DNA of 64,000 nt from Vitis vinifera. Taxonomy: Eukaryota > Streptophyta > Magnoliopsida > Vitales > Vitaceae. The stretch lies in contig NC_081810.1 of the NCBI RefSeq assembly GCF_030704535.1, forward strand, positions 22,854,501 to 22,918,500, in the 5' to 3' direction. How positions within the stretch are numbered: the stretch's first letter is position 1; every line of letters begins with the position of its first letter. This document shows, piece by piece, positions 37,407 through 52,566 of this stretch. A program made the translations under genes and the position numbers. Under the pieces are notes generated by a model. That model worked only from the letters and a program-made list of their open reading frames with translations, was not told the origin of the DNA and searched no databases.

Positions 37407-37464
37407 AAACCCTAGATGGGCGAAGCAGAAAAACCCAAGATGAATAGAAACCCAAAAACCCTAG
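37407..37464 (+). promoter_or_regulatory. Two telobox-like motifs upstream of HIRA
   Basis: AAACCCTAG occurs at 37407-37415 and 37456-37464, 126-183 bp upstream of the HIRA start codon. Telobox motifs (AAACCCTA) are common near the 5' ends of plant genes for chromatin, replication and translation. A role here is inference. Confidence 0.4.
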
Positions 37465-38798
37465 AAGAGCTTAATGGTCAAAAACCCTCTGGGGTAGTAT
37501 TGTCAGTGACAAAAACCTGGAAAAGATCAAAGAAGCTCTTTACAACGGTCAAATCTAACCAAAGATTCGCGGGTGTTTGGGTCTTAAGAAACAAAAGTCT
37601 GCAAGAGGAAAAATAAAGGAAAATAAAGGAGAGTAAAGGGGAAAAAATATATATTTATATAACCCAAAAAAAAAAAAAGAAGGTATCATTGTTTAATGCA
37701 AATTGTGAGACGAGGAGAGGGTAAGCTAGAAAGTGCCAGATGGAGACTCCGCTATGGGAAATGTAACTTTCCTCTTTTAAAAAAATTTCTTTCTATTTCC
37801 ATTTTTTTCTTGGGAAAAAATGGTGGACGAAACTTGAAGGAGGTTTACATTTTTTAATTAGGGTTTTGCCAAAAATGTGAGTTTTTTGGTGTTTTGATAT
37901 GGTTTGATTTGTCTAAAAATTTCCTTTGGTATGATAAAATTCAATTGGATTTTACTCTAATTTTGGGAGTTACTCTGTTTCTTCTATTTATGGGCATTGG
38001 GGTTTGATTTGGCATATGCAAATGCCTTTAGATACTTACATATATAAATTTTCACTTTTAAGATGAAAATTTTCTCCCTCAAAAAATATTAAATAAATTC
38101 CTTAATAAACTATTATTCCAAATATTCAATATATTAATCATTTTTCTCTTAAAAAAATGCAATAGAATTATAGTGTGTTTCTCCACACTCGTGTAAAAAT
38201 AATCATAAAATAAAAAATTTTAAAAATAATTTTATAAAAGAACATTTTCTTCTTTAATTGTCTCTTTGTTATCTTTTTGGTATATTGAATCATGATGTTA
38301 CAATGTTAAACTTAACTGCCTCTTTGCTATCATTTTGGTATATTGATATTGATTTGAATATTCAACTTATATTTCTTATATTGTACATGACTTGTGTGCA
38401 TTAAAAATTGCATTAAAGATACAAGTCATGAATTCCTTATAAGTAGATAGATTGTCCACAGTTGATTCATGGATTTGGGTAATCCAGTAGAGACTGTAGT
38501 ACATTACCTTTTAATTAAAATGATGACTTATCTTGGTCGTCAAGATAAGTTTCTCATGATGAGTGCAATAGTATATGTAAGATATACTAGACATGACCTA
38601 CAGTGAATCATGACGCAAAGTTCTTAATTGTCATAATTCACCAAGTTACTATACTGTATAAACTCTCAACTTTGAAAGGATATTGAGTTTGTGTCAAAAT
38701 CAACAAAAGACTTTGACTTGTTGGTGAGATCCCAAAGTGGTCAATATCCCTATGGATCAGATCATTATTGATGAAGGTTGGTGACAATGGGTATTTTC
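37465..38798. other. HIRA upstream flank and unassigned repetitive DNA
   Basis: No gene found. The stretch 38280-38798 is less AT-rich and reads like noncoding retroelement DNA. It appears continuous with 39735 onward if the MITE between is removed. Telling LTR or internal sequence apart was not possible. Confidence 0.4.
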
Positions 38799-39726
38799 CA
38801 TGGTTTTAAAAACCAGACTAGACCGGTCGGTCCGACCGGTGAACTATCCGGTTCGATCCGCTCAATGAACCATTTTGTGATTAAACCAGCATTGAACCGT
38901 TCAAACCGATGGTTGAACCATTGAACCAGACGACCCGTCCGATTTTTTGCAAATCGGTCACACCTTAGATAACAAGTTTTTGTTTACTATGTAAAAGGCC
39001 TATTCCAGGCCCAATGCTTACAAACTCAACCTAATAAACCATTTTTGGTCCAAGCCACTAGGCCTAGTCCAATGATAAGATTATAACACTATTATTTAGG
39101 CCATGCCTACAAAAGCCCAATTTGCTGCATTTTTTATTTTAAAATAACACTTCCATTTGGGCCATGCTTCCGGGCCAGCTTGCTGGCTTGTTTGGGTTGA
39201 AGGCAAGTTGGAATGAGACTATTAGAGGAAAACATTGTCTCTTGAGGGTTGGATGCACGGAACTTTGATTTTATTTCAAAATTTTATCATATAAAATCTT
39301 TTAAAAAAAATGTAAATATTTAAATTTCTATTTATTTTTATAATAATTATAAAAAATAATATAAATTAATTAATAGAATAATTTAAATACAATAAAATAC
39401 AAAGACAAAAGGATAAAATTAAATATTATAAATTTTTTCATTTTAAATATATCTTCTTTCTTAAATATTACATATTTTTATTTAATAAAATTTAAAATAT
39501 TAAAATTTATCATTTAATTTAATATACAAAATATAAAAATCAAATATTATTAAAATTTTTAATTTTATATATTTTTAATTTTTATAATTATTTTTAATTT
39601 TATATAATATATAAATTATATATTTAATTATTTATTACATCACCGGTTCGACCGCCGGTCCGACTAGTGAACCGTGAACCGGTAACTTTTCTAGTTTTAA
39701 TCACTGGTCCGATTTTTAAAACATTG
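38799..39726. mobile_element. hAT-like MITE with perfect 8-bp target duplication
   Basis: The element is flanked by GTATTTTC at 38791-38798 and 39727-39734. The left end reads CATGGTTTTAAAAACCAGAC; the right end, reverse-complemented, reads CAATGTTTTAAAAATCGGAC. An 8-bp duplication with CA...TG ends fits hAT. Both subterminal regions are rich in CCGGTTC/GACCGG palindromes, and the interior is AT-rich with no open frame. No transposase is encoded. Confidence 0.85.
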
Positions 39727-39786
39727 GTATTTTCAATAGAAGCACCATGATATCTCAAATTTTGTTAATTAACAATTTTCTTCCCT

Positions 39787-40865
39787 ACAATTTCTAGTTA
39801 TAAGAAAATACATATTAACAACTTTGGTATAATCTTTGATTAGTACAAAGAATATTAATTTTTTTTTTTCATAACTTTGAGTTATGAATAATAATAATTA
39901 TATAGCTTCTGACAATATAATATAAGTTTATAAAATATTTTAATATAACTTCTAGTTGTATGAGTTTTAACAATTATTAATTTGCTAACTTTTTCTTCAT
40001 AGCTTTAGGCTATGAATAATTAAAATTCGTGTAGTGTTATAATAACATTAAACAATTGACAATTATGTTATGATATAACTTCTAGTTATAGAACAAAATA
40101 AAAAATTGTCTTTGTATCTTTTAGCTACATGGTTGTTAATTAACAATTTTATTTTGTATAACTTATGGTTATACAAGAGAATTAGAAATTATATGCATAA
40201 CTTCTAGCTATTAAATAATTGTTAGTAAAGATTGTTTCCATAATTTCTTGTTATGGAAAATACGTGAATATAAAATAGAAATTAAAAGCCAATATCTTGC
40301 ATAACTTTCGGTTATGATTATTTTGTTAGAATAAAATAATGTGCAAATTTGTATATAACTCTAAGTTATTATTCATTATGCAAATTTGTATATAATTTCA
40401 TGTCATTATTCATTGTACAAATTTGTATATAACTTCAAACTATGAACTATTTATTGTGTAGATTTATACATAGCTTCAGGCTATGAATTATTCATTGTGC
40501 AAATTTATAAATAGTTTTAGGTTATGCACTATTCATCATACAAATTTACACACAACTTCAAACTATGAATTATTCATTATATAGCTTCTAGTTGTATAAT
40601 GTTGTTTGGTATAATTTCTAATTGTATAATATAATAAAAAAGTACTTAGGAATCATATGCATAACTTCTGGTTATGTATTTATAATTTTATAATTTATTC
40701 CATAACATCTAATTATTATGAGTATTGTATATATATTTCATAACTTTTGGTTATGAAAAAATTTTCTATGTAACTTTTGGTTATTAAATAATTAAAATAT
40801 TTACAATTATAAACTTTTAACTTGATTATATAAAATATGATTTATGTAGCTTCTCGCTATGAGAT
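39787..40865. repeat. Array of about 24 short degenerate palindromes
   Basis: Copies of a motif near CATAACTTYTRGTTATG recur about every 45 bp. Examples start near 39870, 39901, 39944, 39998, 40073, 40157, 40196, 40240, 40301, 40354, 40469, 40662 and 40739. Each has inverted arms (ATAAC/GTTAT or ATAGC/GCTAT) around a 5-6 base centre, with apparently compensating changes in some copies (TAGC...GCTA, AGGCTAT with ATAGCTT). At about 40332-40575 the spacers are also conserved (TTATTCATTRTGCAAATTTR), giving a tandem repeat of about 39-41 bp and six copies. No protein is encoded. The array type is not one I recognise. Confidence 0.8.
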
Positions 40866-41348
40866 AAAAATAAATAAAAATTATAATAATAGAATCCAAT
40901 GCATACTACTTTTCATATTTCATTTCAAGAAAATAATTTTCTCTTTTTCTATGTTGAACATTCTTTTTTTTTATATATATACTTAAAGCATTGTGTTAAT
41001 AATGTGTTGTAAAATAATAAAATAATATTGTAGCATAATAAAGTGAAAAAGAAGAAGAAAACGAGAAAGAGAAAAAAAAAATGTAAGAAGAAAATTGAAT
41101 GAATTTTTATTAGAGGTTTCCCATTTTTATAGGAAGTCACAAAAAGATATATATCATTATGTATAATTATTCACAAGTTCACATGGTACAAATTTTTATA
41201 TTTTATAATAACTTTTTATTTTTATGAATTAAAAAAAATGGAAAAGTGAAAACATGTTTTCAAAAATTTCTTAGGAAAATGGGAAATATTTTCTAAAAAT
41301 TTGAAAACAAACTTGAAAACAAAGAAAGGAAATAAAAATATGAATATA

Positions 41349-41389
41349 ATACCTTTCATGATATATATATATATATATATGAAAGGTAT
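41349..41389. repeat. Perfect inverted repeat around a TA microsatellite
   Basis: ATACCTTTCAT (41349-41359) and ATGAAAGGTAT (41379-41389) are exact inverted arms. The centre is alternating AT and itself self-complementary, so the whole 41 bp can form a cruciform or hairpin. Confidence 0.85.
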
Positions 41390-43081
41390 GATATATCAAA
41401 TTTGAATTACATTATCTTTTATACTAAAAAATATGGTCTAATTATATATATATTTTTAAATTATATATAAAAATAGAATTTTTTTATTATATAGATTTAT
41501 CCTATACATTTAAAAATCATTTAACTCGCGAGGTAGTCAAAATTTTTTTGATATCTTTTGATTTTTTTTTTAATGAAAGTATCTAAAGATTAATAAATAT
41601 TATATAAATTTTATATTATTATTTTTATTTTAGAAATAAAAATGGATAGTGTATGCAAATGGTGAATAATGCAACTTGGATGGGTTGACTCGATCTAACC
41701 TGATGTTTGGAGAAACTTGGACAAACATTTTCAAGACTTGAATTGAGGTAGAGTTAAGTTTTCTCAATCTGAATTCAATTTGGGTTGGGGTTGGATCAAG
41801 ATTTGAACAACCCAATCTAAGCCTAACCCAAACATGATTTAATGTTTTTATAATATTTATATCCTATATAATAATATTCATTTTCTTTTTAAATTTTAAA
41901 GAAAAATGTCAAATTATTATTATATCATATACTTTTTTTTTAAAGAAAGATATATAAATTAATTTTTTACTTTTTTATTATTATCTTGAAATTTAGTCTT
42001 ACTTACTATTTAAATTTTGGTATTTTTTTTTTTTAAGAAAAAAAACCACTGTAAATGGATTTTGAATTATATAATTCAATCAATCTAACTAACTCGAGTC
42101 TAAATCAATCGGAGTCTAATGTGATCAACTTGAGTCTAATCCGATCAATCTAAGTTTAACCTGATCAACGCGAGTTTAACCCGATCAATTCGAGTTCAAC
42201 CTGAGTTTAAAAAAATAAGGTTGTACAACGCTTGGATCAAGTACCTCGAGTTAGAAGTTGGGTTGATTATTTCTTAATTCGGGTTGAGCTCAAGTTGGCC
42301 ATTAGCCCAACCAAGCCGCTTAAATTGTAACCCTAGTTAATATTAAACCTTATATTTTATTTTTTTTTAATAATTTTTCTCATCATTATTTGACATTTAT
42401 AATATTTTATTTTTGTTTTTAAAAATAGTTAATTTGATTCATAACCTTTTTTTTTATTATTTATAATTGTATTTATACCAACATTTTTTTTCTTTTTATA
42501 AAAGTTCAATTTATTTGTATCAAACCAATATTTCCAAGGGCATACATGTTAGAGTGGTCCCAATCCTATAATATTTCTTTAAATACAAAAACTTAAAAGT
42601 CTTTGTAGATGCAAATTGATAATTTTCTTATTTACTAAAACTTATATTGTTTTCATAATAATTTTGTAAACTATTTAAAAAATATTACTTTATTCTTAAG
42701 TAAATTAATTTTTATTAAATAATTAAAATAAAATAATAATAATTTTATAATGAACCCTCTACTTGCCGCACAAAGTAAATTAAAAAAGTGGTTATTTGAT
42801 TAAGAGGATCGATGAAAATCCAAAATTTGAAATTTAACCTTTTATCATTTTTTGTCTTAGTTTGATAAAAATGTCATTATTTTTTTTTATAAAAAACTTT
42901 AAAAAAAAAAACTTATTTGTAAATACTTAAAATGGTAAAAGATATTTATGTCAAAAATGAATTAAGAACATGAAAAAACTTTGGATTATAATTTAAAGAT
43001 TATTTTATCTCTTATAACCAAATATATTTTTAAAAAGTGGGTTTTATTTTTTCAATATATATTCACTGCGGCAGTTTGCGC
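41390..43081. other. AT-rich intergenic DNA with a repeat-bearing block
   Basis: No gene. Around 42085-42205 a unit of about 20 bp (near CGATCAAYYYRAGTTTAACC) is repeated four to five times. GGGTTGG/CAACCC-rich stretches at 41670-41830 and 42240-42330 flank it, resembling subterminal parts of a DNA transposon, but ends were not defined. Confidence 0.45.
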
Positions 43082-43210
43082 AACTGTAAAACCTAGAACG
43101 GCGTCGTTTAATAGGAGCCCAAAACGGTGCGTTTTGATCCTCGCTTCCTAGCCGTTAGCATATGTAAACACTAAACACCCCTCCCTGCATCTTCCCGCTG
43201 TTTCTGTGCA
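43082..43210 (+). promoter_or_regulatory. Proximal promoter and 5' leader of the PPR gene
   Basis: A GC-richer block directly upstream of the ATG after 1.5 kb of AT-rich DNA. It holds AACGGCGTCGTTT and AAAACGGTGCGTTTT, near-palindromic strings typical of core promoters of housekeeping plant genes. No TATA box is evident. No factor can be named. Confidence 0.3.
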
Positions 43211-45811
43211 ATGTTCGGAGTCAGGCAACTCGGAAGAAGCAAACGGCAAAAGCGATTCACCCAATCTTTGTCTGGACCATACGACGTCGTTTTCAATCCA
43301 AAAACTTCTCTCTCAAGCTCGAAACTCTCTACTCTCTCCCACTCACAGCAACTGTTCGATGAAACTCCCCAACAAGGCCTGTCCCGAAACAACCACTTGC
43401 TTTTCGAATTCTCTCGCAACGATCAAAACAAGGAGGCTCTCAATCTTTTCTTGGGTCTTCGGAGGTCGGGTTCTCCCACTGACGGGTCGAGCCTTTCTTG
43501 TGTTTTGAAGGTATGTGGATGCTTATTTGACCGAATTGTGGGAAAACAAGTGCATTGTCAATGTATCAAATGTGGGTTTGTGGAGGATGTTAGTGTGGGG
43601 ACTTCTTTGGTTGACATGTATATGAAAACTGAGAGTGTTGAGGATGGGGAGAGAGTTTTTGATGAAATGAGGGTGAAAAATGTGGTGTCTTGGACTTCAT
43701 TGCTTGCGGGTTATAGGCAAAATGGGCTGAATGAGCAGGCATTAAAATTGTTTTCCCAAATGCAACTGGAGGGAATTAAGCCTAACCCATTTACATTTGC
43801 GGCTGTTCTTGGAGGTTTGGCCGCTGATGGTGCAGTTGAGAAGGGAGTTCAAGTTCATACCATGGTCATTAAAAGTGGTTTAGATTCCACTATCTTTGTG
43901 GGTAATTCAATGGTAAATATGTATTCAAAGTCCCTGATGGTTAGTGACGCCAAAGCTGTGTTTGATAGTATGGAGAATAGGAATGCAGTTTCTTGGAACA
44001 GTATGATTGCCGGGTTTGTGACAAATGGTCTTGATCTGGAAGCTTTTGAACTATTTTATAGGATGAGGCTTGAGGGTGTTAAGTTGACTCAAACAATATT
44101 TGCTACTGTAATTAAGTTATGTGCAAACATTAAAGAAATGAGTTTTGCTAAACAGCTCCATTGTCAGGTTATAAAGAACGGGTCTGATTTTGATCTTAAC
44201 ATCAAAACAGCACTTATGGTAGCTTACAGTAAGTGCAGTGAAATAGATGATGCCTTCAAGTTGTTCTGTATGATGCATGGAGTTCAAAATGTGGTTTCAT
44301 GGACAGCCATTATTAGTGGGTATGTGCAGAATGGCAGAACTGATCGAGCCATGAATCTCTTTTGCCAAATGAGGAGAGAAGGTGTTAGACCTAACCATTT
44401 CACATATTCTACCATCCTAACAGCTAATGCTGCTGTTTCTCCCTCACAAATACACGCACTTGTTGTTAAGACTAATTATGAGAACTCACCTTCTGTAGGA
44501 ACTGCACTTTCAGACTCATACAGCAAGATAGGAGATGCCAATGAAGCTGCAAAAATTTTTGAACTAATTGATGAGAAGGACATTGTGGCATGGTCAGCAA
44601 TGCTTTCTGGATATGCCCAAATGGGAGACATTGAAGGAGCTGTTAAGATTTTTCTCCAGTTGGCAAAAGAGGGGGTTGAGCCAAATGAATTTACCTTTTC
44701 TAGTGTACTGAATGCGTGTGCTGCTCCTACAGCATCGGTAGAGCAGGGGAAACAGTTTCATTCATGTTCAATTAAATCTGGGTTTAGCAATGCTTTATGT
44801 GTAAGCAGTGCTCTTGTTACCATGTATGCAAAAAGAGGCAATATCGAGAGTGCAAATGAAGTTTTCAAGAGGCAAGTGGATAGAGATTTAGTTTCTTGGA
44901 ACTCAATGATCTCAGGCTACGCACAACATGGTTGCGGTAAGAAGTCCCTTAAGATATTTGAGGAAATGCGAAGCAAGAACTTGGAACTGGATGGAATAAC
45001 ATTCATAGGAGTGATTTCTGCCTGTACTCATGCTGGGCTAGTGAATGAAGGCCAAAGATACTTTGATCTGATGGTAAAAGATTATCACATTGTTCCAACA
45101 ATGGAGCACTATTCTTGCATGGTTGACCTGTATAGCCGAGCTGGAATGCTTGAAAAAGCCATGGATCTCATAAACAAGATGCCATTCCCTGCAGGTGCAA
45201 CTATATGGCGGACACTTTTGGCAGCTTGCCGTGTTCACCTAAATGTACAGCTAGGGGAACTTGCAGCAGAAAAGCTAATTTCACTTCAGCCTCAAGACTC
45301 AGCTGCATATGTCCTGCTATCTAATATATATGCAACAGCAGGAAATTGGCAAGAGAGAGCTAAAGTCCGAAAGTTAATGGATATGAAAAAGGTAAAGAAA
45401 GAAGCTGGGTATAGCTGGATTGAAGTCAAGAACAAAACCTTCTCATTCATGGCTGGTGATCTTTCACACCCACAATCAGATCGCATTTATTTGAAGCTTG
45501 AAGAATTGAGTATCCGGTTAAAGGATGCAGGATATTACCCAGATACAAAGTATGTACTTCATGATGTTGAGGAGGAACACAAGGAAGTTATTCTTTCCCA
45601 GCATAGTGAGCGACTGGCTATTGCTTTTGGATTGATTGCCACACCTCCAGGAACTCCTATTCAGATTGTGAAGAACCTTAGAGTATGTGGTGATTGCCAT
45701 ACCGTTATCAAGTTAATATCAAAGATTGAAGGGCGGGATATTGTTGTCAGGGATTCAAATCGTTTCCACCATTTCAAGGGAGGTTCTTGTTCGTGTGGGG
45801 ACTACTGGTGA
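43211..45811 (+). CDS. PLS-class pentatricopeptide repeat protein with DYW domain
   Basis: Single-exon gene of 866 aa. Such proteins bind organelle transcripts base by base and direct C-to-U editing; the DYW domain is the deaminase. After a basic N-terminus (possible organelle targeting) there are about 18 tandem PPR motifs from residue about 60 to 660 (for example VVSWTSLLAGYRQNGLNEQA, NAVSWNSMIAGFVTNGLDLE). The E/E+ region follows, then DYW. The DYW zinc and catalytic residues are present: HSERLAIAFG, then CGDCHTVIKLISK and the terminal CSCGDYW. Length and architecture match the Arabidopsis At2g27610-like group (from memory). Neighbours are unrelated. The first ATG is used; no frame break is present, so the gene looks functional. 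The target site cannot be read from this window. Confidence 0.95.
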   Translation: MFGVRQLGRSKRQKRFTQSLSGPYDVVFNPKTSLSSSKLSTLSHSQQLFDETPQQGLSRNNHLLFEFSRNDQNKEALNLFLGLRRSGSPTDGSSLSCVLKVCGCLFDRIVGKQVHCQCIKCGFVEDVSVGTSLVDMYMKTESVEDGERVFDEMRVKNVVSWTSLLAGYRQNGLNEQALKLFSQMQLEGIKPNPFTFAAVLGGLAADGAVEKGVQVHTMVIKSGLDSTIFVGNSMVNMYSKSLMVSDAKAVFDSMENRNAVSWNSMIAGFVTNGLDLEAFELFYRMRLEGVKLTQTIFATVIKLCANIKEMSFAKQLHCQVIKNGSDFDLNIKTALMVAYSKCSEIDDAFKLFCMMHGVQNVVSWTAIISGYVQNGRTDRAMNLFCQMRREGVRPNHFTYSTILTANAAVSPSQIHALVVKTNYENSPSVGTALSDSYSKIGDANEAAKIFELIDEKDIVAWSAMLSGYAQMGDIEGAVKIFLQLAKEGVEPNEFTFSSVLNACAAPTASVEQGKQFHSCSIKSGFSNALCVSSALVTMYAKRGNIESANEVFKRQVDRDLVSWNSMISGYAQHGCGKKSLKIFEEMRSKNLELDGITFIGVISACTHAGLVNEGQRYFDLMVKDYHIVPTMEHYSCMVDLYSRAGMLEKAMDLINKMPFPAGATIWRTLLAACRVHLNVQLGELAAEKLISLQPQDSAAYVLLSNIYATAGNWQERAKVRKLMDMKKVKKEAGYSWIEVKNKTFSFMAGDLSHPQSDRIYLKLEELSIRLKDAGYYPDTKYVLHDVEEEHKEVILSQHSERLAIAFGLIATPPGTPIQIVKNLRVCGDCHTVIKLISKIEGRDIVVRDSNRFHHFKGGSCSCGDYW

Positions 45812-47451
45812 CTCCAGTATATCAGTGAGAAATGGCAAGGATCCCTATGATTTTCATGGTTAAATTTTCATTCAGAATGACAAACTGCAGGGGTTAGCAC
45901 TAGAGTTGCAAATCCTATATATGGAGGAGTCATGTCTAGATCACCAAGCAGCTCTTGTGATGTATCAATTTTGGCTGAATTACTGCAGTGAGTATGAACC
46001 TGATGGTTGTTGACATAGAAGAAAAAACTTCACCAAGATTTTGAAAATTTTAGAGGGTAATTTAATCACTAGAAAGGCATTGAATATTCTTTTTGAGTTG
46101 AGTTTCTGCATAAATATGAACTTGATGTATGATACTAAATTACTAATATTATACATTGTAATTGTAGTTCAATTTGAATTATTTAATTAATACAATTTCA
46201 ATAAATTTAAATAATTGAATTATTAGTTTAATTTTAGTTAAATTATAGTAATTGAATGTTTAATTTCATTTGCATACATAGTTCAGTTTCAATTACTTAT
46301 AAATTACAATTGTAGTTCAATTGATATTATTTAATAATATAATTTGAATAAATTTAAATAATTTAAATTAGTAGTTTAGTTTTAATTTTTGTTGCATATT
46401 AGTGGTCATTTGTATGTTCGATTTCATTTGTATTCATAGTTCAATTTCTATTTCGATTAGTATATCATGAATTATAATTGTAGTCATGACTCATCCATTT
46501 TTGAACAACCTCCCTTGTTTCCTCGAGAATGGAATGCAAAAGATCAAATTGAGATTGTGTTTTTTTCCTCCTTTCCCATTTTCTTTCTCTTTGTAGGATC
46601 CATGAAAGGATGCTACGAAACATAGTCCTTTTCAAGTCACGTCTTCACCTAGGATAGTTGGTGTGAAAATACAAAAATTGAAAAGTTGTTGGGTTCCCAT
46701 ATAATTTGGCAATATCAACAATCTAATCAAGGTTGCAATCATAATCTTTCTTTTTCCCTATTATGTGTTTTTTTTATAGTCACAATATTTGTTATATCTT
46801 CTCTACTAGTGTCCACATCCATAGGGACATGGTTCACTTCCTCCTTGTCATCCATAACACCCTTAAACTTGTCATATATTGAATCATAGTCCACACCAAT
46901 ATCTTTTCCCTTTGTACTTGATTGTAGAAATTGTGTATTGCGGCTTATTTTACCTTGTAATCTGAAATCACATATATACTACATAATAAGAAAACATAGT
47001 GTCTTTTTGTGCCCAATATGGATATATAAAGATTCTTCCCCCTTCAATCAAATAAGAAAGGTATTGTTAAATAATTTCTGGTATTTTAACTCTCGACTCT
47101 TTTTAACAAAAAAAATATATAGTCATTCACTAAAAGATTGGTTACGTTGTAATTCATTTAATGTTACAAGTAATTTGCAAATGATTCAACTTGAGTTGAG
47201 TATAACTAAAAATAATAATAATAATAATAAGGATAATATAATGTTTCCATAAATAATTATACATAAATTTAACCTACTTCAAGTTCAGCTTAACAATGGC
47301 AAAGTTTTGGTATATAACCAAAAAAGACAACTTCATATTATGTCAAAACCATATATTTACATCTGTGTTCAAAACAAATATGGAAACAATATCAAAACTA
47401 TCATAAAATTCTGTAGTTAGGTTTTATTACTTACCATCATTTGTTCTTACC
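45812..47451. other. PPR 3' flank and repeat-bearing intergenic DNA
   Basis: A tandem duplication of about 150-170 bp starts near 46158 and again near 46307. Both copies carry AATTGTAGTTCAATT, AATAAATTTAAATAATT and a TTTCATTTG-CATA-GTTCA block; the start of a third copy is near 46474. An (AAT)n run is at 47209-47230. 46500-46940 is unassigned. Confidence 0.5.
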
Positions 47452-47770
47452 ATAGAATTTTATGAGAAGAGGCAGGCCCCTCACTGTCTCCCTGAGAATC
47501 TGCCTCAGGCCTGAAGAGGGGACGATGGGTCCGAGAATCAGAAAACTCAGGAATAGGGTGAGCCATTCAGCATCCTCATTCACCTGGCAGTAAATGTGCT
47601 TCATCTCACAATTTGGTAGATCCATTCATGAGGTTCCCAACACTCAAGTCGGCCTCATCTTCCTTTGGACCTTTCCTAACATGCTCCATAGCTGACAGGA
47701 TGTCTGATTCATCTATCCTTCTCTGGAGGCCTTCATCCCAGGCTAGCTTTCGGACACAGGCAATGACCCT
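47452..47770 (-). pseudogene. Unidentified decayed exon-like fragment
   Basis: The minus strand from 47769 reads RVIACVRKLAWDEGLQRRID and on through SAMEHVRKGPKEDEADLSVG. It stops with TGA, then continues in the same frame through two more stops to MAHPIPEFSDSRTHRPLFRP and ASSHKILW. The same frame kept across three stops, with TGA stops that could each derive from CGA or TGG, suggests a once-coding exon. I do not recognise the family. Confidence 0.35.
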
Positions 47771-48792
47771 TTAGCTGAGAAATAAAAAAAAGAAGGAAAA
47801 AAAGTCAATATTAACAGAGAGCCCATGATCTGCTGGCTATTTTTGTCTCTCTTCATCCCCCAGCACACGTATACTCTTCTGGGAATTTCTCATGGTATTA
47901 TAAGCAAATAGAGGCAAAATGATATGATCCCAGTCGTAACCCATATGGAAGGTGTTTGAAGCAAATGAAAGGTTTAGATTAATCAAAAGATCATGGTATA
48001 ATTGGTTGAATTAATTTTTCCTCTTAACCCTGTTGCAGTTCTGTATACACAATAGGATCATTAGATAAAGCTTAAGTTAGCAGGTCGGTTGTAAAAGGAT
48101 TGATCCCTCTATTTTTGAGTTTGTTATTGGCACTAATCCCGGTTTATTGATTGATAATTGAATAGCCTGGACTTCTTAATCCATGTTTACTTACAAACTT
48201 AATTTTGATGGTTCCAGGGATTCATATGGTAGTGCTTCTGGTTGGGTTATTCATGGTATTAATGATGTTATTAAAGTTGCATTTACTTTCTTGGAACTAT
48301 TTCTATTTTGGTGGCTGAATATACAGCCCTGTGGGATATAGGCTTTTAGTTGCCTTGTGAAATGGCATTTTAAAGTAGGAGATTAAGGGTGATTTGCAGA
48401 TTATTATTCATGTAGTTAAATAGTATTATGACCACACTGTTGTATTTGCATGTTAATTTAGGATATTAGACTTAATTTTGGATATGAGAGGCTTTGAGAC
48501 CATAGTTTCATCCTGATGTTTTTAGTATCTGTAAGGAAGATATGAGAGATGTCTGATTGTGTTGATGATGTGAAGTTTCTGATTCAAATGAACAATGTTT
48601 TATTTTTATGGAGGAAGATAGACCAGAAGTTAAAAGCAAACTTGAATTCATCTCAAAATCTGAAATACATTTTTCCGTTTGAACATGGAATCGCACTTGG
48701 AATTAACTGCTGTTCCCCACACCTCAATTCCTTATCACCAGAGTGACCTCAGGGTTTCATTCTGAAATACATATGCTGTAGAACACTCATTC
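47771..48792. other. Intergenic DNA, 3' side of the subtilase
   Basis: No gene or defined repeat recognised. It includes the presumed 3' UTR of the protease, which is transcribed from the right. Confidence 0.4.
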
Positions 48793-52496
<3,704 letters not shown>

Positions 52497-52566
52497 GATG
52501 AATGAAGCAAAGCTACCCAATTAGGAGAAAGAGTAACTTTGGAGAGTTTTGAGTTGGGTGATGGCC

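Noticed and set aside
39787..40865. Regularly spaced repeats resembling a CRISPR array
   Set aside because: Repeats are degenerate, spacing is irregular, no cas genes exist, and this is plant nuclear DNA.
46686..47252. Short plus-strand frames after the PPR gene
   Set aside because: AT-rich chance frames without homology that I can recognise.
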